64,000 nucleotides of DNA from Pseudomonas sp. Fl4BN1 (GTDB taxonomy: Bacteria; Pseudomonadota; Gammaproteobacteria; Pseudomonadales; Pseudomonadaceae): assembly GCF_009908285.1 (NCBI RefSeq), contig NZ_JAAARM010000006.1, positions 1-64,000 of the forward strand. The letters are read 5' to 3'. The stretch's first letter is position 1. Each line of letters starts with the position of its first letter. Shown here in pieces: positions 31,283 to 40,283 of this stretch. The notes under the pieces were generated by a model. The model did no database searches. It was given only the letters and a program-made list of their open reading frames with translations, and was not told where the DNA came from. The position numbers and the translations under genes were made by a program.

Positions 31283-31924
31283 GTGTCGAGTACCGAAGAT
31301 GAACAGCTGGCGGAATTGAAAGACTGGTGGCAGCGTAACGGCAAACCCCTGGTGACTGGCGGCCTGCTGGCCCTGGTTATCGTGTTCGGCTGGCAAGCCT
31401 GGCACAAGTATCAGAACAATCAGTCGCAAGGTGCTTCGGTGCTCTATCAGCAACTGCTGGAAACCACCCTGACGCCTGATGGCAAGCCTGACACTGCCCG
31501 TGTTGCGGACCTGGCCGGCAAACTCAACAGCGAGTTCGGTGGCACCGCCTACGCGCAGTACGGCAGCCTGTTCGTGGCCAAGGTGGCAGTGGACACTGGC
31601 AAGCTGGACGACGCAGCGGCGCAACTCAAGGCCATTGCCGACAAGCCGGTGAACGCGACCCTGGGTGAAGTGGCGCGTCAGCGTCTGGCTCAGGTACTGG
31701 CGGCGCAGAATAAGGCCGATGAAGCCCTGAAACTGCTCGACGGCGATGCCGACAAGGCGTTTCTGGCGACCCGTGAAGAGCTCAAGGGTGATCTGCTGGT
31801 CCAGTTGGGCCGTGTGGATGAAGCCCATGCGGCGTACCAAAAAGCCAAGGCGGCGCTGTCGGATGAAGCGGCGGTCGGTGGCTTACAAATCAAGCTGGAC
31901 GACCTGGCCAAAGGGGATGCATGA
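31283..31924 (+). CDS. YfgM-like ancillary SecYEG translocon subunit
   Basis: 213 residues from GTG. A single membrane span near residues 20-40 (PLVTGGLLALVIVFGWQAW) and a periplasmic tetratricopeptide-like domain. YfgM associates with SecYEG and periplasmic chaperones. AAGGAG precedes the start. It overlaps bamB by eight bases, as in many gamma-proteobacteria. Confidence 0.9.
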   Translation: MSSTEDEQLAELKDWWQRNGKPLVTGGLLALVIVFGWQAWHKYQNNQSQGASVLYQQLLETTLTPDGKPDTARVADLAGKLNSEFGGTAYAQYGSLFVAKVAVDTGKLDDAAAQLKAIADKPVNATLGEVARQRLAQVLAAQNKADEALKLLDGDADKAFLATREELKGDLLVQLGRVDEAHAAYQKAKAALSDEAAVGGLQIKLDDLAKGDA

Positions 31925-33068
31925 CGTGATCCGTTGGAAACATGCAGCATTGCTGGCTCTGGCCTTGTTGGCCGCGGGTTGCAGCAGCAACAGCAAGAAA
32001 GAACTGCCACCGGCTGAGCTGGTCGACTTCAAAGAAGAAGTGGTCCTGCAAAAGCAGTGGAGCCGTTCGATCGGTGACGGTCAGGGCGAAACCTACAACA
32101 TGCTGGTGCCAGCCATCGATGGTGACACCATCTATGCTGCTGACGTGACTGGCGTGGTGGTTTCCATGGATCGCATTAACGGCGACGTCAAATGGAAGAA
32201 AGATCTCGAGCTGCCCGTTTCCGGCGCTGTTGGCGTGGGTTATGGCCTGGTCATGATCGGCACCCTGAAAGGCGAAGTGGTAGCCCTGGATGCCTCCAGT
32301 GGTGAAGAGAAATGGCGTGCCCGCGTTACCAGTGAAGTGTTGGCTCCGCCAGCTACCAATGGTGATGTGGTGGTAGTCCAGACTCAGGATGACCGAGTGA
32401 TTGGCCTTGAAGCCAGCACTGGCCACCAGATCTGGCTCTACGACAGCACCCCGGCGGTGTTGACCTTGCGGGGCACCAGTGCACCGTTGGCAACCAATCG
32501 CCTGGCCCTGGCCGGTCTCTCCACCGGCAAGGTGGTGGCGCTGGATATCCGCAACGGCGTGCCGGTGTGGGAGCAGCGTATAGCGATTCCACAAGGTCGT
32601 TCCGAGCTGGATCGGGTGGTGGACATCGACGGCGGCTTGCTGCTGTCCGGCGGTACACTGTATGTCGCCAGTTACCAGGGGCGTGTTGTTGCCCTGGACC
32701 TGGAGAGCGGCCGTCCGCTGTGGCAGCGTGATGCTTCCAGCTACGCCGGTGTTGCCCAAGGTTTTGGCAGTGTTTATGTCAGCCTGTCCTCGGGTACGGT
32801 GGAAGGTGTGGACGAGCGTTCGACTACTGCCCTGTGGAGCAACGACTCCCTGGCTCGCCGTCAACTGTCGGCACCGGAAGTCTTCTCCAGCTACGTAGCG
32901 GTGGGTGACCTGGAAGGTTACCTGCACCTACTGAGCCAGGTTGACGGTCGTTTCGTCGGCCGTGTGCGCATCGACAGCGATGGCCTGCGGGCCCGACCGC
33001 TGGTGATGGGCGATATGATTTATGTGTATGGCAACAGCGGCAAACTGGAAGCCCTGACCATCAAGTAA
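31917..33068 (+). CDS. bamB: Outer membrane assembly lipoprotein BamB
   Basis: 383 residues from MHDVIRWKH, which overlaps the yfgM stop. Lipobox LLAAGC, then an eight-bladed beta-propeller of PQQ-like repeats (DGDTIYAADVTGVV, GEVVALDASSGEEKWRARV and others). BamB helps the BamA machine insert outer-membrane proteins. Confidence 0.95.
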   Translation: MHDVIRWKHAALLALALLAAGCSSNSKKELPPAELVDFKEEVVLQKQWSRSIGDGQGETYNMLVPAIDGDTIYAADVTGVVVSMDRINGDVKWKKDLELPVSGAVGVGYGLVMIGTLKGEVVALDASSGEEKWRARVTSEVLAPPATNGDVVVVQTQDDRVIGLEASTGHQIWLYDSTPAVLTLRGTSAPLATNRLALAGLSTGKVVALDIRNGVPVWEQRIAIPQGRSELDRVVDIDGGLLLSGGTLYVASYQGRVVALDLESGRPLWQRDASSYAGVAQGFGSVYVSLSSGTVEGVDERSTTALWSNDSLARRQLSAPEVFSSYVAVGDLEGYLHLLSQVDGRFVGRVRIDSDGLRARPLVMGDMIYVYGNSGKLEALTIK

Positions 33069-33153
33069 TGGTTTGACTATGCTTGGGGTTGATTCCCCAA
33101 GCGGCCTTGTCTCGACAAGGTTCGCAGCACGTCAAGGTGCTGCCCCGAGCACC

Positions 33154-33177
33154 AGCCGCTGCCTCGCAGCGGCTTTT
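33154..33177 (+). terminator. Terminator-like hairpin after bamB
   Basis: AGCCGCTGC/GCAGCGGCT arms around CTC, followed by TTTT only. Probably partial termination, since der follows closely. Confidence 0.6.
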
Positions 33178-33209
33178 GTATTTTCTGAAATAACGCAGTG
33201 GAGAGCCGC

Positions 33210-34682
33210 ATGGTTCCCGTAATCGCCCTGGTGGGCCGACCTAACGTCGGCAAGTCCACCTTGTTCAACCGCCTGACTCGGACTCGCGACGCCATTGTCG
33301 GCGACCTGTCCGGTCTGACCCGTGATCGCCAATACGGTGAGGCCAAGTGGCAAGGGCGTACCTATATTTTGATCGACACCGGTGGTATTTCCGGTGACGA
33401 GCATGGCATGGACGAAAAGATGGCCGAGCAGTCGCTGCTGGCCATTGAAGAAGCTGATGTGGTGTTGTTCCTGGTGGACGCCAAGGCCGGGTTTACCGCG
33501 GCCGACCAGATGATCGGCGAACACCTGCGCAAACGTAACAAGACCTCCTATGTGGTCGCGAACAAGGTCGACAACATCGACCCGGACATGGCTCGCGCCG
33601 AGTTCGCGCCGCTGGGCATGGGCGATGCGATCCCGGTCGCCGGTGCCCATGGTCGTGGCATCACCCAGATGCTGGAAATCGCCCTGCGCGAATTCCCGAA
33701 AGACGATGAAGATGCGCCGGAAGACGGTGAGGAAGAGATCGTTGCCGAAGGCGAGGAAGCCAAGCGCATTCCTGGCCCAAGCGAAAAAGACGGCATCAAG
33801 ATAGCGATCATTGGTCGTCCGAACGTCGGCAAATCGACCCTGGTCAACCGCATGCTCGGTGAAGACCGGGTCATCGTGTACGACCAGCCAGGCACCACGC
33901 GCGACAGCATTTACATTCCCTTCGAGCGTAACGAAGAGAAGTACACGCTGATCGACACTGCCGGTGTGCGCAAGCGCGGCAAGATCCACGAGGAAGTCGA
34001 AAAGTTCTCGGTGGTCAAAACCCTGCAAGCGATCAAAGACGCCAACGTGGTGATCTTCGTCATGGACGCCCGCGAAGGCGTGGTGGACCACGACCTGAAC
34101 CTGTTGGGCTTTGCCCTGGAAGCCGGTCGGGCCTTGGTGATCGCTCTGAACAAATGGGACGGCATGACGCCGGGCGAACGCGACTACGTGAAGACCGAGC
34201 TGCAACGCCGGTTGTTCTTCGTCGACTTCGCCGATATCCACTTCATCTCGGCATTGCACGGTACTGGCGTGGGCAACCTCTACCAGTCGGTGCAGAACTC
34301 CTTCAAGTCGGCGGTGACTCGCTGGCCTACCAGCCGCCTGACCCAGATCCTCGAAGACGCCGTTGGCGAGCATGCTCCGCCGATGGTCAACAATCGTCGG
34401 ATCAAGTTGCGCTACGCCCACTTGGGCGGTGCCAACCCACCGTTGATCGTGATCCACGGCAACCAGGTGGAGAAGGTGCCGAAGTCCTATGTGCGTTACC
34501 TAGAAAACACCTACCGTCGAGTGCTGAAGCTGGTGGGTACGCCAATCCGTATCGAGTTCAAAGGTGGCGAGAACCCGTACGAAGGCAACAAGAACACGCT
34601 GACTGACCGTCAGGTCAACAAGAAGCGTCGTTTGATGACCCACCACAAGAAGGCCGACAAAAAGCGCCGTGACAAGCGCTGA
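33210..34682 (+). CDS. der: GTPase Der (EngA)
   Basis: 490 residues from [12 protein letters not shown] with TGGAGAG upstream. Two tandem GTPase domains, each with GRPNVGKST (near 10 and near 200), separated by an acidic linker, then a KH-like domain and a basic tail rich in Lys/Arg. It acts in 50S ribosomal subunit maturation. Confidence 0.97.
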   Translation: MVPVIALVGRPNVGKSTLFNRLTRTRDAIVGDLSGLTRDRQYGEAKWQGRTYILIDTGGISGDEHGMDEKMAEQSLLAIEEADVVLFLVDAKAGFTAADQMIGEHLRKRNKTSYVVANKVDNIDPDMARAEFAPLGMGDAIPVAGAHGRGITQMLEIALREFPKDDEDAPEDGEEEIVAEGEEAKRIPGPSEKDGIKIAIIGRPNVGKSTLVNRMLGEDRVIVYDQPGTTRDSIYIPFERNEEKYTLIDTAGVRKRGKIHEEVEKFSVVKTLQAIKDANVVIFVMDAREGVVDHDLNLLGFALEAGRALVIALNKWDGMTPGERDYVKTELQRRLFFVDFADIHFISALHGTGVGNLYQSVQNSFKSAVTRWPTSRLTQILEDAVGEHAPPMVNNRRIKLRYAHLGGANPPLIVIHGNQVEKVPKSYVRYLENTYRRVLKLVGTPIRIEFKGGENPYEGNKNTLTDRQVNKKRRLMTHHKKADKKRRDKR

Positions 34683-34690
34683 GTGACCTT

Positions 34691-34748
34691 GTAGCAGCCG
34701 GCTTGCAGGCGAGCGATAGCGCGGATTCAACGCTTCGCTGACAAGCCA
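34691..34748. repeat. Degenerate REP pair after der
   Basis: GTAGCAGCCGGCTTGCAGGC at 34691 faces a weaker inverted half CGCTTCGCTGACAAGCCAGA ending near 34750. Matches the repeated intergenic family seen elsewhere in the window, with more mismatches. Confidence 0.6.
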
Positions 34749-34871
34749 GAGGTTACGGATGTGGTAGTGGAAGGAGGGCGCCCATGGCGCCCTTTTTCAT
34801 GCCTGGTGTTTGGGCTATTCTCGGGGGCCTCCCGCGCCTTCGTAGAGCCGGGTGTCCAGCAGGGAGCCCTC

Positions 34872-36020
34872 ATGATCACCAGTAAGCTGCCGAATGTCGG
34901 CACCACCATCTTCACGCAAATGTCCCAGCTCGCGGCGGATACCGGAGCGCTCAACCTGTCCCAGGGTTTTCCTGATTTTAACGGCCCGCAAGCGTTGCTC
35001 GATGCGGTTGGCCGTCACGTTGCCAGTGGTCATAACCAGTACGCGCCAATGACCGGCCTGTCGGCCCTGCGGCAGCAGGTGGCGGCGAAAATCGCCCGCA
35101 GCTATGGCGTTCAGGTCAATGCCGACAGCGAAGTAACCATCACGCCGGGGGCGACCCAGGCGATCTTCTGTGCGATCCAGGCGGTGATCCAGCACGGTGA
35201 TGAGGTCATCGTCTTTGACCCCAGCTACGACAGCTATGAGCCAGCGGTAGAACTGGCTGGTGGCCGTTGCGTGCATGTGCAACTGGGCCAGGATGACTTT
35301 GCCATCGACTGGCAGAGCCTCGGTGAGGCGTTGAGTACGCGTACGCGGATGATCATCCTCAACACACCGCACAATCCCTGTGGTGCCCTGGTCAGTCGTG
35401 CCGAGCTGGATCAGTTGGCGATGTTGATCCGTGATCGCGACATCTACCTGGTCAGCGACGAGGTCTACGAGCACCTGGTGTTCGACGGCGTGCCGCACGT
35501 CAGCGTGCTGGCTCACGAAGAGCTTTACCAACGGGCTTTTGTGGTCAGCTCGTTCGGCAAGACCTATCACGTAACTGGCTGGAAGACCGGTTATGTCATT
35601 GCTCCACCGGCCCTGAGCGCCGAGCTGCGCAAGGTGCATCAATATGTCAGCTTCTGTGGTGTCACCCCTTTGCAGTACGCTCTGGCGGACTTCATGGCCG
35701 AGCACCCGGAGCATGTCGAAGAACTGCCGGCCTTCTATCAGGCCAAGCGTGATCTGTTCTGCGATTTGCTGAGCCCTTCGCGTTTCAGATTTACCCGGGT
35801 GGCCGGCACTTACTTTCAACTGGTGGACTATTCGCAGATTCGTCCAGACTTGAATGATGTCGACATGGCGATCTGGATGACTCGCGAGCACGGCGTGGCA
35901 GCCATTCCAGTGTCGGTGTTCTATCAGGACCCGCCCCAGGGACAGCGACTGGTGCGTCTGTGTTTTGCCAAGCGCGAGGAGACGCTGCGTCAGGCGGCGG
36001 AGAAACTATGCGTGATCTGA
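34872..36020 (+). CDS. Methionine/glutamine-type aminotransferase (class I PLP, YbdL-like)
   Basis: 382 residues from MITSKLPNVGTTIF with AGGGAG five bases upstream. Fold-type I aminotransferase; PLP-lysine in SSFGKTYHVTGWKTGY, with NTPHNPCGA and SDEVYEHLVFDG. YbdL relatives transaminate methionine or glutamine with 2-oxo acids such as 4-methylthio-2-oxobutyrate. The next gene, an omega-amidase, overlaps its end, which points to the transaminase/omega-amidase route in methionine salvage. Confidence 0.87.
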   Translation: MITSKLPNVGTTIFTQMSQLAADTGALNLSQGFPDFNGPQALLDAVGRHVASGHNQYAPMTGLSALRQQVAAKIARSYGVQVNADSEVTITPGATQAIFCAIQAVIQHGDEVIVFDPSYDSYEPAVELAGGRCVHVQLGQDDFAIDWQSLGEALSTRTRMIILNTPHNPCGALVSRAELDQLAMLIRDRDIYLVSDEVYEHLVFDGVPHVSVLAHEELYQRAFVVSSFGKTYHVTGWKTGYVIAPPALSAELRKVHQYVSFCGVTPLQYALADFMAEHPEHVEELPAFYQAKRDLFCDLLSPSRFRFTRVAGTYFQLVDYSQIRPDLNDVDMAIWMTREHGVAAIPVSVFYQDPPQGQRLVRLCFAKREETLRQAAEKLCVI

Positions 36021-36799
36021 GTGCATTACCTGATCTGAATCTGGCTCTGATTCAGACCACCCTGGCCTGGCACGACCGTCAGGCCAACTTCGAGCATTTC
36101 GAGCAGTTACTGGAGCAGGCCCGTGGTGCTGACCTGGTCATCCTGCCGGAAATGTTCACCACCGGCTTCTCCATGGAGTCCGTGACCTTGGCGGAAGCGG
36201 AGAACGGTCCTACCAGCAAATGGCTGCGTTGCCAGGCGAAGAAGCTCAACGCAGTGATCACTGGCAGTGTGATCGTCCAGGCAGCGGACGGCAGCCACCG
36301 TAATCGTTTGTTGTGGGCGCGTCCTGACGGTGAAGTCTGGCACTACGACAAGCGTCACCTGTTCCGCATGGCCGGCGAGCACAATCACTTCACCCCGGGA
36401 GAGCGCCAGGTGCAGTTCGAGCTCAAGGGCTGGCGTATTCGCCCGCTGATCTGCTACGACCTGCGTTTTCCAGTGTGGAGTCGGGATGCCCAGGACACTG
36501 ACCTGCTGCTGTATACCGCCAACTGGCCTGGCGCCCGGCGTCTGCACTGGAACCGCTTGCTGCCGGCCCGGGCGATTGAAAACCTGTGTTACGTGGCTGC
36601 GGTGAACCGGGTCGGCACGGATGGTAAAGGCTTCGCTTACACCGGCGACAGCCAAGTGCTGGATTTCCAGGGTGAGACCCTGCTCGGTGCCGGTGAGGCG
36701 GATGGGGTGTTTCAGGTCTGCCTGAATGCCGGGGAACTGGCGGCTTATCGTGCGCGTTTTCCGGCGAATCTCGATGCCGATACCTTCCAGTTCACTTGA
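36008..36799 (+). CDS. Nitrilase-family omega-amidase (YafV-like)
   Basis: 263 residues starting inside the aminotransferase gene (13-base overlap). The nitrilase triad is readable as Glu48 (LPEMFTTGF), Lys115 (YDKRHLF) and Cys149 (ICYDLRFP). YafV hydrolyses 2-oxoglutaramate and 2-oxosuccinamate, the products of glutamine or asparagine transamination, pulling the neighbouring aminotransferase forward. Substrate is inferred from family and context. Confidence 0.87.
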   Translation: MRDLSALPDLNLALIQTTLAWHDRQANFEHFEQLLEQARGADLVILPEMFTTGFSMESVTLAEAENGPTSKWLRCQAKKLNAVITGSVIVQAADGSHRNRLLWARPDGEVWHYDKRHLFRMAGEHNHFTPGERQVQFELKGWRIRPLICYDLRFPVWSRDAQDTDLLLYTANWPGARRLHWNRLLPARAIENLCYVAAVNRVGTDGKGFAYTGDSQVLDFQGETLLGAGEADGVFQVCLNAGELAAYRARFPANLDADTFQFT

Positions 36800-36892
36800 G
36801 AAACGCATAGAGATACACATTTTATTACATTTTCGTCATATCAAGGTTCTGCGCTGAAAGCCGATAGGGCGGTCAACCTAGGAGGAGTCGTT

Positions 36893-37300
36893 ATGACCAG
36901 CATCAGCGCTATTACCGCCAACCCTTATCCTGTTGCCGCCCCGAAAGCCGCAGTGGACGGGCACGACGAAACCGGCGCCGGCAAGCTTCAGTCCATGGAG
37001 GACACGTCCGGCACCGACGGTCAGGAACTGCGGGTCAATTCCCCCGATGCCAGTATTGATGCGGTCAAGGCGAGTGGCAATTCTATCGAGGAGTTGGAAA
37101 AGCAGATCGAGCAAACCCAAGAGATGCTTGCTCAGCAACAGGCGCAGTTGGCGGACATGCAGAAAAGCCAGGCTAGCGACGAGCAGAAGGCCATGCAGGC
37201 CATGGAAATGCAGACCCAGATCGCAGTGACTAGCAGCAACCTGCTGGCCCTGCAGGCCGCGTTGCTGCAAGCGATCTTCGGTATTGATGTCCATGCCTGA
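36893..37300 (+). CDS. Hypothetical coiled-coil protein
   Basis: 135 residues, preceded by a strong AGGAGGAG site, so likely translated. No catalytic motif. The N-terminal half is Ala/Gly/Asp-rich and probably disordered; residues about 62-125 form a predicted Gln/Glu-rich coiled coil (NSIEELEKQIEQTQEMLAQQ and onward), ending in a short hydrophobic helix. No signal peptide. Function unknown. Its transcript ends at the terminator shared with leuA. Confidence 0.7.
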   Translation: MTSISAITANPYPVAAPKAAVDGHDETGAGKLQSMEDTSGTDGQELRVNSPDASIDAVKASGNSIEELEKQIEQTQEMLAQQQAQLADMQKSQASDEQKAMQAMEMQTQIAVTSSNLLALQAALLQAIFGIDVHA

Positions 37301-37354
37301 TCGCTGATGTATCCGTGCATTGTCCGGATACGATCAAGCCTTGCTGCAACAAAA

Positions 37355-37386
37355 AGGCCCCGAGGTATGCCTCGGGGCCTTTTTTT
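37355..37386. terminator. Bidirectional terminator between hypothetical gene and leuA
   Basis: AGGCCCCGAG/CTCGGGGCCT arms, loop GTATGC, T run on the plus strand and A run on the other, able to stop both converging transcripts. Confidence 0.92.
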
Positions 37387-37400
37387 GTATTGCAGCGAGC

Positions 37401-39080
37401 TTATGCCGCTTTGGCTTCCGGCTGGCTCAGCGAGCGGTTCAGGGCGCTGAACAGCGCCTTGAAGCTGGCGGTGGTGATGTTTTCATCGATGCCCACACCA
37501 TGCACGGCACGCTCACCGTTCACGCGCAACTCGATGTAGGCCGCTGCCTTGGCGTTGGTGCCCGCGCCAATCGCGTGTTCGTTGTAGTCCATGATCTCCA
37601 CGGGGATCGGCAGGCCGGCCACCAGGGCTTCCAGGGCGCCATTGCCCTTGCCGCGCCAGTGCAGGTTGGTTTCGCCCTGGCCCTTGCTCGACACTTCCAC
37701 TTCCACGGCACTGTGGCCGTTTTCTTCTTGCAGGCGATGGCTGACCAGCGCGTACGGGGTGTTGGCCTGCAAGTACTCGCTGTGCAACAACGCGTGGATT
37801 TGCTGGGCGGTCATCTCCAGGCCCAGGCGATCGGTTTCCCGCTGCACCACCTGGCTGAATTCGATCTGCATGCGGCGCGGCAGGCTGATGCCGTATTCCT
37901 GCTCCAGCAGGTAGGCGATACCGCCTTTACCCGACTGGCTGTTGACGCGGATGACCGCCTCGTAGCTACGGCCGATGTCGGCCGGGTCGATCGGCAAGTA
38001 GGGCACTTCCCACAAACCATCGGTTTTCTGCTGGGCAAAGCCCTTGCGGATCGCATCCTGGTGGGAGCCGGAGAAGGCGGTGTGGACCAGGTCGCCAACA
38101 TAAGGGTGGCGCGGGTGCACGGCAATCTGGTTGCACTCTTCCACTACTTTGCGCACGCCGTCGATGTCGGAGAAATCCAGCTCCGGATAGACGCCCTGGG
38201 TGTAGAGGTTCAAGGCCACGGTGACCAGGTCGACGTTACCGGTACGTTCGCCATTGCCAAACAGGCAGCCTTCAACGCGATCAGCGCCGGCCATCAGGCC
38301 CAGCTCGGTGGCAGCTACGCCGGTGCCACGGTCGTTGTGGGTGTGCAGGCTGATGAGCACGCTGTCACGGCGGTTGATATGACGGCAGAACCACTCGATC
38401 TGGTCGGCATAGATGTTCGGCGTTGCTACTTCAACGGTGGCCGGCAGGTTGAGGATTACCTTGTTGCTTGGGGTCGCGTTCCAGACTTCCACCACGGCGT
38501 CGCAGACTTCCTTGGCGAACTCCAGTTCGGTGGCGCTGAAGGTTTCTGGCGAGTATTCGAACTGCCACTGGGTTTCCGGCTGCTGGGCGGCGTACTTGAC
38601 GAACAGCTTGGCCGCGTTCACCGCGATCTCCTTCACCCCGGCCTTGTCCTGGTTGAAGACAATGCGGCGGAACGAAGGGCTGGTGGCGTTGTACAGGTGG
38701 ACGATGGCTTTCTTCGCTCCGCGCAGGGATTCGAAGGTCCGGGCAATCAGGTCTTCACGGGCCTGGGTCAGCACCTGGATGGTGGTGTCGTCCGGGATGT
38801 GGCCGTCTTCGATCAGGGTGCGCACGAAGTCGAAATCGGTTTGCGACGCGGCTGGGAACGAGGCCTCGATTTCCTTCACACCGACGGCCACCAGGGTTTT
38901 CCAGAAACGCAGCTTCTTGACTGCATCCATCGGCTCGATCAACGACTGGTTGCCATCACGCAAGTCAGAGCTGCACCAGATCGGCGCGCTGGTGATGGTT
39001 TTCGACGGCCAGGTGCGATCCGGCAAGTTGATGGTCGGAAAAGCGCGGTATTTGGATGATGGGTCTTTGAGCATGGTCAT
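37401..39080 (-). CDS. leuA: 2-Isopropylmalate synthase (LeuA type 2)
   Basis: 559 residues. First committed step of leucine synthesis, condensing acetyl-CoA with 2-oxoisovalerate. Catalytic TIM barrel with [15 protein letters not shown] and the metal-binding [11 protein letters not shown]; the C-terminal leucine-binding regulatory domain begins near residue 430. The length and start match the long LeuA2 form of pseudomonads and actinobacteria. Not linked to leuBCD here. A 160-base or longer leader may precede it. Confidence 0.96.
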   Translation of the reverse strand: MTMLKDPSSKYRAFPTINLPDRTWPSKTITSAPIWCSSDLRDGNQSLIEPMDAVKKLRFWKTLVAVGVKEIEASFPAASQTDFDFVRTLIEDGHIPDDTTIQVLTQAREDLIARTFESLRGAKKAIVHLYNATSPSFRRIVFNQDKAGVKEIAVNAAKLFVKYAAQQPETQWQFEYSPETFSATELEFAKEVCDAVVEVWNATPSNKVILNLPATVEVATPNIYADQIEWFCRHINRRDSVLISLHTHNDRGTGVAATELGLMAGADRVEGCLFGNGERTGNVDLVTVALNLYTQGVYPELDFSDIDGVRKVVEECNQIAVHPRHPYVGDLVHTAFSGSHQDAIRKGFAQQKTDGLWEVPYLPIDPADIGRSYEAVIRVNSQSGKGGIAYLLEQEYGISLPRRMQIEFSQVVQRETDRLGLEMTAQQIHALLHSEYLQANTPYALVSHRLQEENGHSAVEVEVSSKGQGETNLHWRGKGNGALEALVAGLPIPVEIMDYNEHAIGAGTNAKAAAYIELRVNGERAVHGVGIDENITTASFKALFSALNRSLSQPEAKAA

Positions 39081-39170
39081 GGAGAAATCCTTATTGTCCG
39101 GGCCGAATAGAGGCGGCCTGCCGGTGAGTCAAGAGTGCAGTGTTGACGCAGGGGGATGAGGCACCGCGAT

Positions 39171-39248
39171 TCAGCCTGGCAGTCGTGCGCTGACGAGACA
39201 GAGGCTTCGGTGTTGACGACGCTGAATGAGGGTATGAGAAGTTTTCAT
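39171..39248 (-). CDS. Possible leader mini-ORF upstream of leuA
   Basis: 25 codons on the leuA strand, with Leu at codons 7, 16, 18 and 23, ending 90 bases before leuA. It starts about 8 bases after the possible -10 box, so it would be almost leaderless, and the leucine codons are not in a run. It could be a regulatory leader peptide, but this is weak. Confidence 0.25.
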   Translation of the reverse strand: MKTSHTLIQRRQHRSLCLVSARLPG

Positions 39249-39400
39249 GTGCTCAACCCTAACCATTGAGATGAACGTTGGCAAGCAGTCGGAAAAAATT
39301 GAGAGGAATACTCGAATTAAGGGGTTTGTCGAGATTTTATTCTGGATTTGTTAGCTAAGCGTTGTACGAATTGCGCGGTCCGTACAAGCGGCGCAATCGC

Positions 39401-39428
39401 TGCAGGGGCCGGCTTGCCGGCGAATCGC
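39401..39428. repeat. REP element
   Basis: Single copy with core GCCGGCTTGCCGGCGAATCG, between leuA leader and the M23 peptidase stop. Confidence 0.75.
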
Positions 39429-39458
39429 TACCGATTGCCGGCAACCGGGGTTGCCCAA

Positions 39459-40280
39459 TCAGGGCTGAAAGGCGCCGATAAAGATTGCCGGGTCGACCCG
39501 TGCATCATTCAGGCTGACGTTCCAGTGCATATGCGGCCCAGTAGCACGGCCAGTAGAGCCGACCTTGCCCACCACCGCCCCTCGCGCCAGGGACTGGCCG
39601 GCCTTCACGTCGATCTTCGACATGTGGCAGAACATGCTGATAAACCCCTGGCCGTGGTCGACGAACACCGTGTTGCCGTTGAAGAAATAGTTGCCGATCA
39701 GAATCACCTTGCCTGCCGCCGGAGTCTTGATCGGCGTTCCTGCCGGCACCGCGAAATCCAGTCCAGCATGAGGGTTGCGTTCCTCGCCGTTGAAGAAGCG
39801 GCGTACGCCAAATTTGCTCGACAGTGGCCCGTTGACGGGCTTGTCCAGCAGCAGGTTGCTCGGGGTGTTGGGGCTGAAACTGCGATAGGCGCGGATCTGC
39901 TCCGCGAGTTCACCGTCGATGCGTTTCAGGTCCGCGGGGTTCGGGTTCACCTGGCGCTGGTTCTTTAGGGTGATGCGTTGCTCGGGGTATTTCTTGCTGC
40001 CGACCGTGAAGTTCAGGTTCTGGCCACCGACACTGACTTGCTGGGTTCCAGGCTTGACCGTCAATGGGATACCAACAATGGCCAGCCAATTGTTCTGCTC
40101 CTTCACCACCAGTACCGGCTTGCCCTGGTAGTTGGCCTTGGGCGCCTGGGCGGCACTGCCCAGGTCGATCACGGCCACGCCACCAGGTACGGGCTTGTTC
40201 AACAGGCGGGTGATATAGCTGTCGGCGTGAGCGTTGCAGGCCAGGCACAGCAACAGCAGGGAGCAGAGAAAACGTGGCAT
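39459..40280 (-). CDS. Periplasmic M23-family metallopeptidase (LytM-like)
   Basis: 273 residues. Signal peptide ending CNAHA, then a DUF-like beta N-domain and a C-terminal LytM domain with zinc ligands in PHAGLDF and HMHWNV plus the conserved DHGQGFISMFCH. The family cleaves peptidoglycan cross-bridges; all ligands look intact. It starts four bases after the xseA stop on the same strand, so probably cotranscribed. Cleavage specificity unknown. Confidence 0.9.
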   Translation of the reverse strand: MPRFLCSLLLLCLACNAHADSYITRLLNKPVPGGVAVIDLGSAAQAPKANYQGKPVLVVKEQNNWLAIVGIPLTVKPGTQQVSVGGQNLNFTVGSKKYPEQRITLKNQRQVNPNPADLKRIDGELAEQIRAYRSFSPNTPSNLLLDKPVNGPLSSKFGVRRFFNGEERNPHAGLDFAVPAGTPIKTPAAGKVILIGNYFFNGNTVFVDHGQGFISMFCHMSKIDVKAGQSLARGAVVGKVGSTGRATGPHMHWNVSLNDARVDPAIFIGAFQP

Positions 40281-40283
40281 GGG

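Larger units (their letters stand above)
39081..39458. other. leuA upstream region
   Basis: 378 bases between the M23 peptidase and leuA. Seen here: a possible minus-strand promoter (TTGCCA, 17 bases, TAGGGT, 39256-39284), a 25-codon mini-ORF at 39171-39248, a GGCCG/CGGCC hairpin close to the leuA start, and a REP element at 39401-39428. No larger gene. Confidence 0.55.

Noticed and set aside
37320..39059. 579-codon plus-strand frame opposite leuA
   Set aside because: Mirror of leuA third-position bias; no protein signature and no ribosome site.
39081..39458. T-box or classical leucine attenuator before leuA
   Set aside because: No leucine codon run, no terminator/antiterminator pair and no T-box sequence could be found.
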